A DNA stretch of 64,000 nucleotides, taken from the NCBI RefSeq assembly GCF_932526225.1, contig NC_064047.1, forward strand, positions 1,674,001-1,738,000. Direction: 5' to 3'. Each line of letters begins with the position of its first letter. Positions within the stretch are counted from its first letter, which is position 1. The notes below the pieces were generated by a model. That model was not told the DNA's origin and made no database searches. It saw only the letters and a program-made list of their open reading frames with translations. This DNA is from Nematostella vectensis (lineage: Eukaryota; Cnidaria; Anthozoa; Actiniaria; Edwardsiidae). Positions 1 to 28,500 of the stretch are shown here, in pieces. The position numbers and the translations under genes were made by a program.

Positions 1-20
1 ATATTTTGCTTTTACTCTAG

Positions 21-16314
<16,294 letters not shown>

Positions 16315-17519
16315 ATAGCAATGCATGCATTCATTATATTTATTTCTTTATTTTTATCTCTACTTATTTATTTTATCTTATTTATATACCTTGACCGTAC
16401 TTAAGACGAATGCAAAAAGTGCGTTAATATTTCGCTAGCTCAGTACTCACACACTAGCCTTCTCCGCAGGCGTCTAAACCGCTTTTTTTTGCTAAAAAAA
16501 GATAAACAACTTTTCGCTAGCGGGAGTTCTGTGGCGAGACAAATTCTTTCGGGTTCGGTCCGCGTGCTCGCTGTTTTCTTGTGTTGTCTCGCAAGTAGAG
16601 ATGCCTGCAGACTAAACTACTCACACACCACGATGCACAAAATACGAGTAGCAAAGATAAAATAACAATGAAAAAGTTTTTGTTTGTTTCTATATTTAAA
16701 CGAGCATACTGTCACGCGGAAAATTAACGCAAGGTGATGGGTTTCGCTATTTTATAACATTTTTATTTTAGACCATAGTTAGGGGTCACGGGGATTTGAA
16801 CTCCCCCCAATTGTAGGCGTTTCCACATTGTTTTCAAGAGTTACTCGAGAGTCGTAAAATTGAGCGCCTATTACCGTTCCGTACGCATTAACTATCGGTA
16901 GAAAGCTTGATCTGGTTTTACGAGCAGGTAACTCTAGGTATCATCTAGGTCCAATGAAACTCTGGTATAGCCAGGTTCATTATTAAGTAAGCGAATGCAA
17001 AACTGATTGGAATGCTATCATGGCGTTGATGCCGACGTGTGAAGCCTGCCATGTCCACTAGCATAGCAAGCATGTAGTGTGTTACCTCCGTAGTCAAATA
17101 ATTCATACCATCCCTATAGTTTTCCGTGCTATGTACTCTTATACTCGTATACACGCGTATACACTTCACAACATTTTGATCATGAGGTGGCGAATATCGT
17201 GGTGTATAAAAGTACATACCACGGAAAACTATGGAGAATTTGTAATCAATACTTAGGTCACGGAAGTCCAAGGGTAACTCTCTGCCCCCCCCCCCCCCCC
17301 CCCCCCAACCCCCCAACGGAACTCGCCTTTCGTACACCCAAAAACCTTATCTAAACCAAGCTCGCTTTGCGGGGGTGTTAGTGAAGGTTTCCCGAATGGA
17401 CTTGCCGTCTTAGGAGCATATAAAAGGGATGCGGTAGATACCCCAAAATTGCTTGTAAACTTCTTATAGACCTTCGTCGTGTAACAACGTACAGAAGTAA
17501 AACCCCGTACACCAAACGA

Positions 17520-17770
17520 CAGTGCTGAATAACGTATGCGCATGCGCGTGCTCTGGCGAAAACAAACACAATCGTAGTGTTAAATTGTTCGAGAAAAGGT
17601 ACGAAAGGCTGACTTCAGTCGCTGATTTGACTAACTGTACAGCATTAAAACCATACTGTACAAAGGATGACAAATTTGTGTGATAATGAGGGAGTCATAA
17701 AGAAAATTATAGCCTTAGGTTTGGTCTAGTTTTCTTAGCATTCGCCAAAATGTGACAGTTCGCCGGTAAA
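17520..17770 (-). repeat. Dispersed repeat copy B1
   Basis: Near-identical in reverse complement to ~49615-49880 in the NUDC region. Shared blocks include the CACAATCGTAGTGTT, GGTACGAAAGGCTGACTT, ATTAAAACCATACTGT and TAGCATTCGCCAAAATGTGACAG regions. It is probably a mobile-element fragment. Confidence 0.65.
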
Positions 17771-18539
17771 AAGCCGCCATTTCAAAACAAAAAGGCTGGT
17801 TTAACCGCGCGGTACTGGAACTAGTCTTGCGTTTTTCAGCACTGTCCCCCCAAACCAAAGCGTTTTCTCGTGTCTCAATGCTTGTAATGACAAGTCCAAA
17901 GCAGTCCCAGCTGAGGACGTAGGTGGTTGGATTTGTTTTGATAGGGTCGGATCCATCATCTCTGTTCCTAGTACCTTTCAAGTAAGGGGTAAGAAAACGA
18001 GCAGACTAGAGAACAATGGAGAGCGCTTCTTTTGCCTACCCTGTTATTTTATAAAGGGGAAGAAAAAAACCGCGCGCTGGGGTTCGAGGTGGTCGAGTTA
18101 CTGATTTACCAGGTGGCGGCGGTTACACAGCGCGTCGTTTGAAAGGTCGCAAGCGTGTAGGGACAGAGCTCGCTGCAGGAGCGAAACCAAGACGAGTACA
18201 TCCAGTCAAAGTAGGAATACGTGCTTTATTCAACACTAACAAGACATTATACTTCATTTCGGAGTCAAATTATCCTATAGCCCGTGCACTGTGACGTCAC
18301 AATTCGAGGGAGACAATTTGTCGAACACTGAAAAGATTCCAAATTTGGGGGGGGGGGGGGGGGGGGGGTAAAGGAGTCCCAAAAAGAGGGGGCCGAATCA
18401 AGATATCAAAAAGAGGGGAGATTTATTGTTCTGTCGTGGATTTCCTTATATATTTCTTGTTATTTTTAAACCAAATACTGAAAATGGGGGTAGGGGGGCT
18501 CTGCCCGCCCTTAGATCCGCCCCTGATGGGTATATGAAT

Positions 18540-19180
18540 CATTCAATCTTGTTTTAAGAACTGTCGTTTTTCTAGTTCGCTTAGTCATTTCCTTATTAGG
18601 CATTACATACCATATATGGAAGTCCGCTGCAATCATTTTTTCTCATATCAAGAAAATTTAGCCAAAAATTGTCGTTTTTATAATTATAATATAATTATAT
18701 ATGATAAACTTGAACTTTAAAATTTTATTAAAAAATAACTTTCCACATATCAAGAAAATTTAGCCAAAAATTGTCGTTTTCCCCAGACGCGGTAACTTCC
18801 ATATAAGGAAACTAATATATTCCTTATTTGGAAAACCTGCACGATTCTTGTCATTTTTAGGGCTGCCGTAACGCAGGTGCTTCGCAAACTTTGTGAATTG
18901 TATTCAGAAGGGAAAAACAGTGACTGTGACCATGTTTAGTCAATGGAGAAAGCCCCTGAAAAGAAACTAAAATTCCTCTGTACCAGACCCCTAAAGCGAC
19001 AACGGTTTCTTCATATGCTCTTTTTTATCGTTCTAGAACTTCGTTAGTCGATAATTTTCACGTAAACTTGCAGGAATTCGTGCCTTACTACGATTTTGAT
19101 GGCAGCCATCTTAGAAAGCCTAGTCCCTAACGTTTTAGAATAGCACGCTCTCCCCAGGCTCTTTTCTCATCGTAAGCGAA
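18540..19180 (+). repeat. Dispersed repeat copy C1 with internal insertion
   Basis: Ends of this block (18540-18615 and ~19015-19165) match in reverse complement 38985-39070 and 38805-38960, so the same element lies in the SLC16 gene in the other orientation. Relative to that copy, ~390 bases (about 18625-19015) are extra here. Within the extra part, TCAAGAAAATTTAGCCAAAA occurs twice (18648, 18749). Confidence 0.55.
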
Positions 19181-19392
19181 CATTGGTTCTTTAACGAGAG
19201 TGTCTGCAGGTGATTATTTATTCAGTATCTTTTTCATATTCATATACAAGTATAACTCAGAATATAAAAATAAATATTGATTATTCCTGAATAAAAACGG
19301 AGACGAGCTAAGAAAATTAAAAAAAAAAAAAATTGTTTTTGCCAAACGCTGTCAAAATGTTTTATTCCTTATTTTTAAAAAATGAGCTTTCT

Positions 19393-19550
19393 AGCAGTAC
19401 CGCAGTCCGCAGGTGCTTCGTTAACTTTATAACTTGTAATCAAAAGAGCAAAACAGTGACTGTGACCATCTTTAGTTAATGGAGAAAGTATCTGAAAAGA
19501 AACAAAAATTCCTCGGTACCAGACCTCCTAAACGACAACGTTTTCTTAGG
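19393..19550 (+). repeat. Direct repeat of 18862-19015
   Basis: Shares the run from GCAGGTGCTTCG through AACAGTGACTGTGACCAT to CGACAACG with 18862-19015, ~533 bases upstream and in the same orientation. Confidence 0.7.
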
Positions 19551-19607
19551 GTGGGGTGTCGCGTTGATTGGAACTGGGCATTCCGTGCTGGTCGCTAACG
19601 ATACGCA

Positions 19608-19932
19608 GGCCCGTACCCAGGGGGGGGGGGGGGGGGGGGGGTGCAGGAGGTGCGAAGGCACCCCCCAACAAGGGCCAAAAGTCCACTTTTTGTTCTCAAT
19701 AGACGCGCTATTTGTAGACAAAGCTAAGAATCATAGGCTAGATCCCTCGTGCATGTAGCCAATTCCAAAGCTAAACGTCCCGTGGAGATACTGCAAAGGC
19801 ATGCTTCAAAGGCAGCCTTGGTGGTTAAATTTTTATCAGAGAACTCCCTCCTCCCCCTTCCCCCCGGAAAAATTAGGTCCACTTTTTCGGATTTCGCCCC
19901 CCCCCCCCAAGAAAAATCCTGGGTACGGGTCT
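19608..19932. mobile_element. MITE-like element with TACCCAGG inverted ends
   Basis: Left end GGCCCGTACCCAGG followed by a ~20-base G run. Right end ATCCTGGGTACGGGTCTGG is its inverted complement. About 325 bp long, no transposase. The internal open frame with poly-Gly is the translated G run. Confidence 0.65.
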
Positions 19933-20179
19933 GGATACGGTATATGCCCCTTTTAAACTTCCCCTATCTGAAATTGCCATTTTCCAGCATCTACCCAAAT
20001 TATAACATTTTAACAGCGCTGAGCCTGCTTGCAGAAAACCCTCTTCGTCCGGTGATCGGGCGCCATTTTGTATTTGAAGCCGCGTAGTTCCTTGGAGGGA
20101 GCCAAAAACGGACGCCCAGCGCTTCTGGTATGAATGGTGTTCTTGAAATAGTTCATCTCCCGAGTTAAAAAAATGACCT

Positions 20180-20295
20180 TTTTACCACTTCCGGTATTCA
20201 ATCTCGCTCCAGACCTCCTCGCGGAAATCCCGCTGGTGAACACGTGACCACACATCAACATGGCTGCTTGTCGGCTCATTCGCGATGGGAGCTAG
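20180..20295 (+). promoter_or_regulatory. Candidate promoter / non-coding first exon of the REPS-like gene
   Basis: CpG-bearing stretch in AT-rich surroundings, with CACTTCCGG (ETS-type), CACGTGAC (E-box) and CAACATGGCTGC (YY1/initiator-like). The ATG opens an 11-codon frame ending in TAG, directly followed by a possible donor (CTAG/GTGCAG at 20295). It could splice to the acceptor ATTACAG just before the REPS ATG at 22520. This is inference; no transcript evidence is available. Confidence 0.3.
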
Positions 20296-22519
20296 GTGCA
20301 GAGAAAATCTACTAGTTTCCTACAAAAATGACATTTAATTCACCTCCAATTTTACACACAGCAAGATGAATTCAGGATATACAATAGACGCATTTCCTGT
20401 GCATTTTCAATGCGTCATACGACCTCAGAGTAACCAAAGATTGTGTTAACTAGAAGAGGATAACATTTCATCTGATTTTAAACTCTATCGCCGATACATT
20501 TGGGTACTGCGTGTAGAAGTTTCACTTCATCTTCATAACTGCATAATTACAGAACATTGACAAGTATTTCATCACTGGTATGTTCCTAATTGTTCGTGTT
20601 TGGAGGTGTTAGGTGCGGACAAAATCTGCAAGTTTTATCTGGGGTTGAGCTCGGTTCGAAATTCATCTCCTACGCCTGATCTCTGCACCAAGCCAGACCC
20701 TTTCAAATTCCCTCTTCCCTTTTTTTAATCTCACAAATATTATTTTCAAATTTTTGGAAGAGGGGTAGATGAAAATTATTAGCTCCATGGTCTGGGTTTA
20801 AACTAATTCTTGCTTTCGTTTTATAATTTTACACAATGCAAACTAGCTGATTTCACAAGTCACTCGATTCCATGCATAAGATTCTAGATTGTTTCGTAAT
20901 TATTATTAAAATAAACTTATCTCTTGCATTTGATCAAACTAAACACGGCTGTCCGTTTGTTATTGTATTTTGATTATTTTTTTCTCACTGTTTATAATTC
21001 CGAAATGTGCATACTTTCCAAATGAATCCATAGTGTAAAAAAATGCAGTCAGTCAATTCGAAATTAGTTTTTTTAACCGACTCCGTTTCCCTTCAAGGCA
21101 AGATTTGTAGGATTTCTTGTATTGTTTTGGTTTTATGTTTTGTTTTGAGTTGCTGCAAGAATTATTAGCATAAATAGTCATGCTTGACCATTAACTCGCT
21201 CTAGAGATCTATTTATCAATCAAAACATCTTAGAATTTGAAGTTTTACCAGATATGCTTTTCCGAATATTCTTCAAATATCCCGATTTATGATACTATTT
21301 CTCTTAGAATTAGAATTATCTGGTATTTAGTAAAAAAGAATGATTTTTATAATCCTGTGTTTCTCTGTCTAATTTACAAGATAAAAAAATGAATCTATAT
21401 AAATTTTCACCCTAACATTACCATGGTTATTTTTGATGTTCATATGAAGACAGCACAACAAATAGTATTTTGGATAGCAAAAGAAGTACAGTATTTGCAT
21501 ACTGCTCCTGGAAAAAGGTTTCTACAGTACCTTATTCACAGCCACCCAGTTCTGCAATGAAATCTGTATACAGGGAGAAATCTACCCCTCTAATGTTTAT
21601 ATTGTCTTCACCATAACTATTGGATCATTGCAATTTACACTGTGACTTTTAGTGATCTTTTATCACATCCTTCATAAATTTCAAGTGATGAAATAAATTC
21701 TGTTCTCTTTCGGATAAAAACTTTTTTCCTTGGCCTCTTGAAAGCCTTCTATACACAATGCAGTGTTCCGTTATAATTTGAAAACTTGATTAACAACGGT
21801 TTTAGCATTTTAGGAAACGTCAAATAATCAAAAGGACAGTACTTCTGTCACCATAACCCTAATGCAATGATCCCTTCAGAGCGCCACTACCTTATTTATA
21901 ATCATTACCTCTCCAATCATAATCACCAACAACCTTTAAGCAATACCACAAGATATTTATATTTATGGCTAAAATAAAATAGTTTTTTTATTGGGTGAGG
22001 TCACAGAGCAATAACATATAAGGTCAATTGACCTTTAGCCGAAATCAAATTAAAAGGAGATTTGCAAGGTCTTAAGTTCTCTCTTCTTTTCAGTTGTTTC
22101 AGTTTCTATTTAGTTATAATACATGAATAGCCAATCAGCAAGCAATATTTTTTTGTGTCTCAATAATGCAAAATACTAAGGGAAGTCAATATACTTCTCC
22201 CAACAGTAACAAGACCATTGCTAGGAAATTTTGCCTATGGGGCAAGCCTCAGTCATTCCTTGTACTGTTTGTATATTTGCACAGGTGCGGAAGGAGACAC
22301 CATTTTCTTTCATATGTGTCTATTGAAATTTTCAAGCAAGCAACTGTCTAGTTTCGCTATCTGATAATTTACCATTCTTGGAGCATGGTGATTAGTTTAA
22401 GTTGATGCCACTTGCAGGTTAAAAGGTTGTGAAAGACAAGAAAAAGGGAAAAGTATCTGATATATTGTAATATTGAAAAAAAAAGACAGCAAGAGTCAAT
22501 GTGTTAAATTACAGATACC
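20296..22519. other. AT-rich non-coding stretch upstream of REPS
   Basis: No coding similarity or structured repeat was recognised. It may be the first intron of the REPS-like gene if the 20.2-kb promoter candidate is right. The small open frame at 22166-22351 shows no family features. Confidence 0.4.
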
Positions 22520-25500
22520 ATGTCAAGAAAGCATAGCACACTGCTGAAAGAAGAGGTGGATGATGATGAATCTAATGGTGATGACAAGAGCAAGAGAGAA
22601 AGCACACAAGAAGGTTAGACTTCACCAATTATTTTGTTAGTATTGTTTTAAAGATCTAAACAGCAGTTTAAATTATAATATGGAATAGTCAAAATCACAG
22701 ATTTGTTGAACTTTTGGACAAGTTCAAGTATGGAGTATTTTCATCTTTTATATAAAGTTATACCCTGCCAAACCATTCTCTGTTGTTTTAATGCTACTAG
22801 AAAGTTTTACAGTTAGGCAAATGAAGTTTCCAAAAGCTAACAACACCAAGCCACCTTAAGCAGATAATGCCTGCCCTAAAATTAACCTCTTAAATATTTG
22901 ATTGCAGGTGATAAAAGGAGAAAAGGAAAGAAAGGTGAACGCCTTGAAGGCTATTACAACAGTAGTATGAACAACTCTAAGGTTAAACCTGTCGTGGGTG
23001 CAGCTATCAACCCTTCAGCGGATGGCATAACTTCACCTAACCACACCCAGCCCACCCAGGTCCTGCCCACTATCCAGCCCCCGCCCACCCACCCGTATCG
23101 GCAGCAAGGCCCTGCAGGGCCACCGGTGACATGTCAAGCCCAACAGGGGTCTACAGCGCAGCAGGTTACACCTCAAGGCCAGCAGGGTTACAGTGGCGTG
23201 GTCATGCCTGTAGCAATAAACCAGCCTATTCAACAGGTCAGTATAAATAGAAAAGGGTTGCATTGGCGTGGTCATGCCTGTAGCAATAAACCAGCCTATT
23301 CAACAGGGCAGTATAAATAGAAAAGGGTTACAGTGGTGTGGTCATGCCTGTAGCAATAAACCAGCCTATTCAACAGGTCAGTATAAATAGAAAAGGGTAA
23401 CAGTGGCGTGGTCATGCCTGTAGCAATAAACCAGCCCATTCAACAGGGCAGTATAATGAGAAAAGGGTTGCATTGGCATGGTCATGCCTGTAGCAACAAA
23501 CCAGCCTATTCAACAGGTCAGTATAAATAGAAAAAGGTTGCATTGGCATGGTCATGCCTGTAGCAATAAACCAGTCTATTCAACAGGTCAGTATAAATAG
23601 AAAAGGGTTGCATTATCATGGTCATGCCTGTAGCAATAAACCAGCCTATTCAACAGGTCAGTATAAATAGAAAAGGGTTGCATTGGCATGGTCATGCCTG
23701 TAGCAATAAACCAGCCTATTCAACAGGTCAGTATAAATAGAAAAGGGTTGCATTGGCATGGTCATGCCTGTAGCAATAAACCAGCCTATTCAACAGGTCA
23801 GTATAATGAGAAAAGCTGCTATCTACATGGACTATCTACATGACCTATTTCACACATTCGAAATTTTTCGAATAATATCAAGCAATCTCCGTCGTTGTCA
23901 AATAAATGGCTCCCAGCTGTTCAAAAGTCTTCGCTAGCAGTTATCACACATTCAGATATCTTCGAAGGATATCAAGCAATCAGCATTCCTTCCCAAAACT
24001 AATTACCCCATGTCTAATACAAGTCTTTGTTAAATACAGTAAATGGCTTCCCGCTGTTCAAACATCAGCTGTTCGCGAATTTTGCGAACATATGTACACA
24101 TGTTTGAGAGCGGTACTGTACTTCCCACAAAGTGCTGGGTTTGCAAGCAATTGGAAAAAGCTCTAACTCCAGTTTGCACAATTTTATGTATCTTCTTGAT
24201 TGTTACTTATATTTCAACTTGGGTTGTTAAAGTTGGTTATAATTGAAACTTGGTCCTTGACCTCATGTTAAAAGAATGACTTCTTTGTTTGTAATACAGG
24301 TCTACCAGCCAAACCATCCTCAGCACATTCCGCCGCAAAACCCAGTGGCAACTCACTGGCAGCAACAGCAACCACTGCCTGTAAGGCTACCGCCCCCTCC
24401 TGGCCCCGCCCAACACCCAGTAGTGGCACCCCAACAGTATCAAGCCACCCCACAACACCCTCAAGCCCAGTATCAACCCTACCAGCCCCACCCACCACAG
24501 GGGTACTTTCCAGGCGTGCATTACACTCATGGAGTCCCAGGCCAGGTACAATGTAAAATTTTATTTTTCAGTAACTTCTTTTTTATTGTAAACAAAACCC
24601 CTAGTGACACTTAGGTTATTGTTTGCAACACAAATACATAAGTTACAAGAAAACTTTTAAATAACCATGCTATTTTAAAAACATGTTTTCAGTGCAAAAT
24701 CTCAAATGCAATGCAATGACAAATGGTACAGTAGTAAGAGTACACTATCAAAAGATACCATGGGTCTATTAAACCATGAAATTAGTTCACTTATAAGGGT
24801 TGATCTTAGAACTTCCATTTTCTATTTGCCATTTGCACCGACAATTTTTATTAATTGAATGTGAAATATTATCAACAGCCCTGTGTGATGTATGTAAAAA
24901 ACAACTCTCATGGTTTAATTGAAACAGTAACTAAGATGCCATAATTCAGATAGATAGTTAGCCAGGTATCAGATTCTAATCTTGGTGTATTTATTTTAAG
25001 GTCCCTGGTGCTATAGGTGCACCGTACATACATCAGCCAAGACATCCCCAGCATGTCCTAGTGCGCAGCCAGTCACTCCCAGAAGAGCCTGTCCCCCAAG
25101 GGCGGGGCCCACCCCCTGCACCCCAGAGTCCCCCAGGGCGGGGCCCACCCCAGGACCAGCAGATGTGGGTAGCACATCAGCCGCCACCACAGCCACAAGA
25201 CCAAGTTGAAGGTAAACAAGTCACAACAGCATATCTGGATAAGACAAAATTCAATGCATGGTACTTATTTCATAAAAGGCCCGTAGCCAGCATTTGAGCG
25301 GGGTTCGTTTACCCATTTAGCGGACCATTTTTTCTAGGTAGCGTGCCCTAGCTAGCAGTGGTACTCAGTTTTCCTTCATTATAGCGTACCTTCCAGTCTC
25401 CCCCTGGCTATGGGCCTGTATTATAGCCCTGATATTCAAAATGAAATAACAAGGTACATTGTAATAAATAACTTGGAATTAAAAGTGCTGTGTCATTATT

Positions 25501-28500
25501 AATTGATCTCTAAATGTCAGCAGGTAACTGGGTTGGTGAAAGTAATGGTGCTGCGTCCCAGCAGACCTGGGTACCGGGTAGTACTGCCACCCAACACCCC
25601 ATGGAGAGCTACTGGGCAGCATTTAGTGGCAGCCCCCCAACCCCTGAGAAACCCCAACAATGGGACGACTCATCAGACCACTCTGATCACAGCTCAAGTG
25701 ATGAGGAACTGGACCGAAGCAGCTCACCTGTGCTGTGCGGTGAAGAGGGGGAGGGGCTTTTAAGGTGAGTAGAAAGGGTGAGGCTTGAGGTTTGATATCT
25801 GAGCATTCACCCCATATACCCGTAGAATTTACAGCCCAAGTCCAAAACCTCAGAAATGCAAACTAAACATCACCAGACCCAGTTGGGGTGGAGCTTAACG
25901 TTTGATATCTGAGCATTAATTTAGATGATCTTTGTTAAATGCTAAAAACTGTAAAGTTTTAATCATCCTTTTATTACATAAGTGTGTTTGCTTACCATAC
26001 ATACTCCACCCACTAATGAGATACGGTATACCTGTAAAAAATATTAGTATTCATCAGGATCACCTTAAATAATCTAAATAAACTTTTTTTTCTGGGTAAG
26101 TGCTAAACTCTCATTTCTGCTTTATCAACGTTTCTGGAAATAAACAAATGAAAAATGCATTCTGAGCTGCATCCATTGCTTTTTCCCCATGGTGTAATGT
26201 ACAAGAACTATTTACTTTTTATACTACTTTCCTTTTTCTGTTTGTTTAAAACCCAGTCCTTTAGAACCTTAAATTGTTCTTGATCATCAAGCCGGATTGT
26301 TGCTATAAATTAAATTGAATTTTGCTATGTTTACATAATTTTTTACTAGTACCTGTCACAGAAATGTTAATTGTTATGCAAATCCCTTAGGGATTTAAAC
26401 TGTAGATCTGTAAAAAGTCCTAAGTGTTACAACCAAAAAATGATAATAAAAACCTTCAAAGATGTCATGATAGAAACAGGAACAAACTCTAGGTAGGAGT
26501 TGATATGGTTTACTAGTACCTGTCACAGAAATGTTAATTGTTATGCAAATCCCTTAGGGATTTAAACTGTAGATCTGTAAAAAGTCCCAAGTGTTACAAC
26601 CAAAAAATGATAATAAAAACCTTCAAAGATGTCATGATAGAAACAGGAACAAACTCTAGGTAGGAGTTGATATGGGTATTTTTCCATTGCGAGTGCTTAA
26701 CAGAAATTTATTATTATAGTTGATAATTTTTGTGTTAACCTTGATGTCAGCTTAGATTTGGCCATTGAAAAGCTCCAAATTCTGTTCCATAAATCACCAT
26801 GGTGGTATACTTTTACACAAGTAGTATATGCAACTATACAATGATATGCATGGGTACATGAGAGTTATCAACTTTCTGGGTTTGTCTGTACTTGTGTTTT
26901 AGTCATATTGTGCTAGAATTGAAATATTTAAGTTTATGTTATATGTTCACCATGTTTTTAAATGCAGTGGAACAGAAATGACAGTTCGGCTGTTACTATA
27001 ATAATAAATTCTTCAAACAAATAACAAGGTATTATTATTTTAATAAATAGTGTAAGTATTGATAAATATAAGAGTTATTGTAGAATGTACATCTATTCTT
27101 ATAATAAATGCAATTTACTGTAAATTGTGTATTTGAGCTATTTCCTTGTTTGGTGTTTGAGAACCAAGTTTAAAAAAATCTATTTATTTTTCTTATTATA
27201 TCTTATTATTACCTACGCTACTACGCTACTACGCTAGTCAATTTTTTTTTCATAATTTCATATAGATTACAATCAATTTACATGTATTTATATATATATA
27301 TATATATTTATTTAGCTTTATCAGTAAGAATCTACAATTTTAAATTTTTAATAATCAGTATAATTTTTATAATTTTATCTTTTTTTTGTGTCCCCCAATT
27401 AGTAGGGGTTTTATCCCCGGCTAGAGGTTGTTTATGACACTTTAATAAAGTTTCTATCTATCTATCTATCTACCATTATCATTATTATACATATTATTAT
27501 AAAAAATACCAGAAAGAAAGGTCACCATCTTGTTTATTATTATTATACGTATTATTATTAAAAAAAAATATCAGAAAGAAAGATCACCATCTTGTTTTCC
27601 CACTTCCCTCCCCTCCACCCCAAATCGTAATTTTTGAAATAAGATAATATTTTTTGGCATAATATCAATCATAATCAATCAATATCAATCATAATATCAC
27701 CCTTCAGCATGTTATGTATAAGTGTTTGTGTTATATAAGTATAGATTATTGAATCATGATTATCCCTAGGGCACCGTCGCTGACCAGTTTTGCTGAAAGC
27801 ACAAGCAGTGTGGAAGATGAGGGAGAAGAAGATGTGTGGGTGATCCAGCATGAGCAAAGAGATTACTACGCTACACAATTTAGAAAACTACAGCCTGGGG
27901 AAGATGGAGTCATCAAAGGTGCCACAATCAGGAATAAATGTACCCTGATCATAACACCACCGTTAGCAATTTATTTACCCCATCCTTGTCACCCACCAAT
28001 CATAACATTATCATCACCAATTAATTCACCTCATCCTTGTCACCCACCAATCATAACATAATCATCACCAATAAATTCACCTCATCCTTGTCACCCACCA
28101 ATCATAACATAATCATCACCAATAAATTCACCTCATCCTTTTGCCCATCAATCATAGCATAATCATCACCAACTAATTTATCTCATCCTTGTCACCAACC
28201 AATCATAACATTATCATCACCAATTAATTTATCTCATCCTTTTGCCCATCAATCATAACATAATCATCACCAATATATTTACCCCATCCTTGTCACCCAC
28301 CAATCATAACATTATCATCACCAATTAATTTATCTCATCCTTTTGCCCATCAATCATAACATAATCATCACCAATATATTTACCCCATCCTTGTCACCAA
28401 CCAATCATAACATTATCATCACCAATTAATTTATCTCATCCTTTTGCCCATCAATCATAACATAATCATCACCAATATATTTACCCCATCCTTGTTGCCG

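Larger units (their letters stand above)
16315..20179. other. Intergenic region rich in repeat fragments
   Basis: No exon with recognisable coding similarity was found. Just after the TRPA stop the sequence is ATTTA-rich, probably the 3' UTR; no clear AATAAA was seen. It contains poly-C at ~17285-17306, poly-G at ~18347-18368 and ~19621-19640, and the dispersed repeats listed separately. The phrase CTTAGATCCGCCCCTG near 18510 is the end motif of a small element also seen, reverse-complemented, at 41833. Confidence 0.5.

Noticed and set aside
20010-20279. 89-codon minus-strand ORF
   Set aside because: Overlaps the CpG-bearing promoter-like stretch, with no domain features or splice context.
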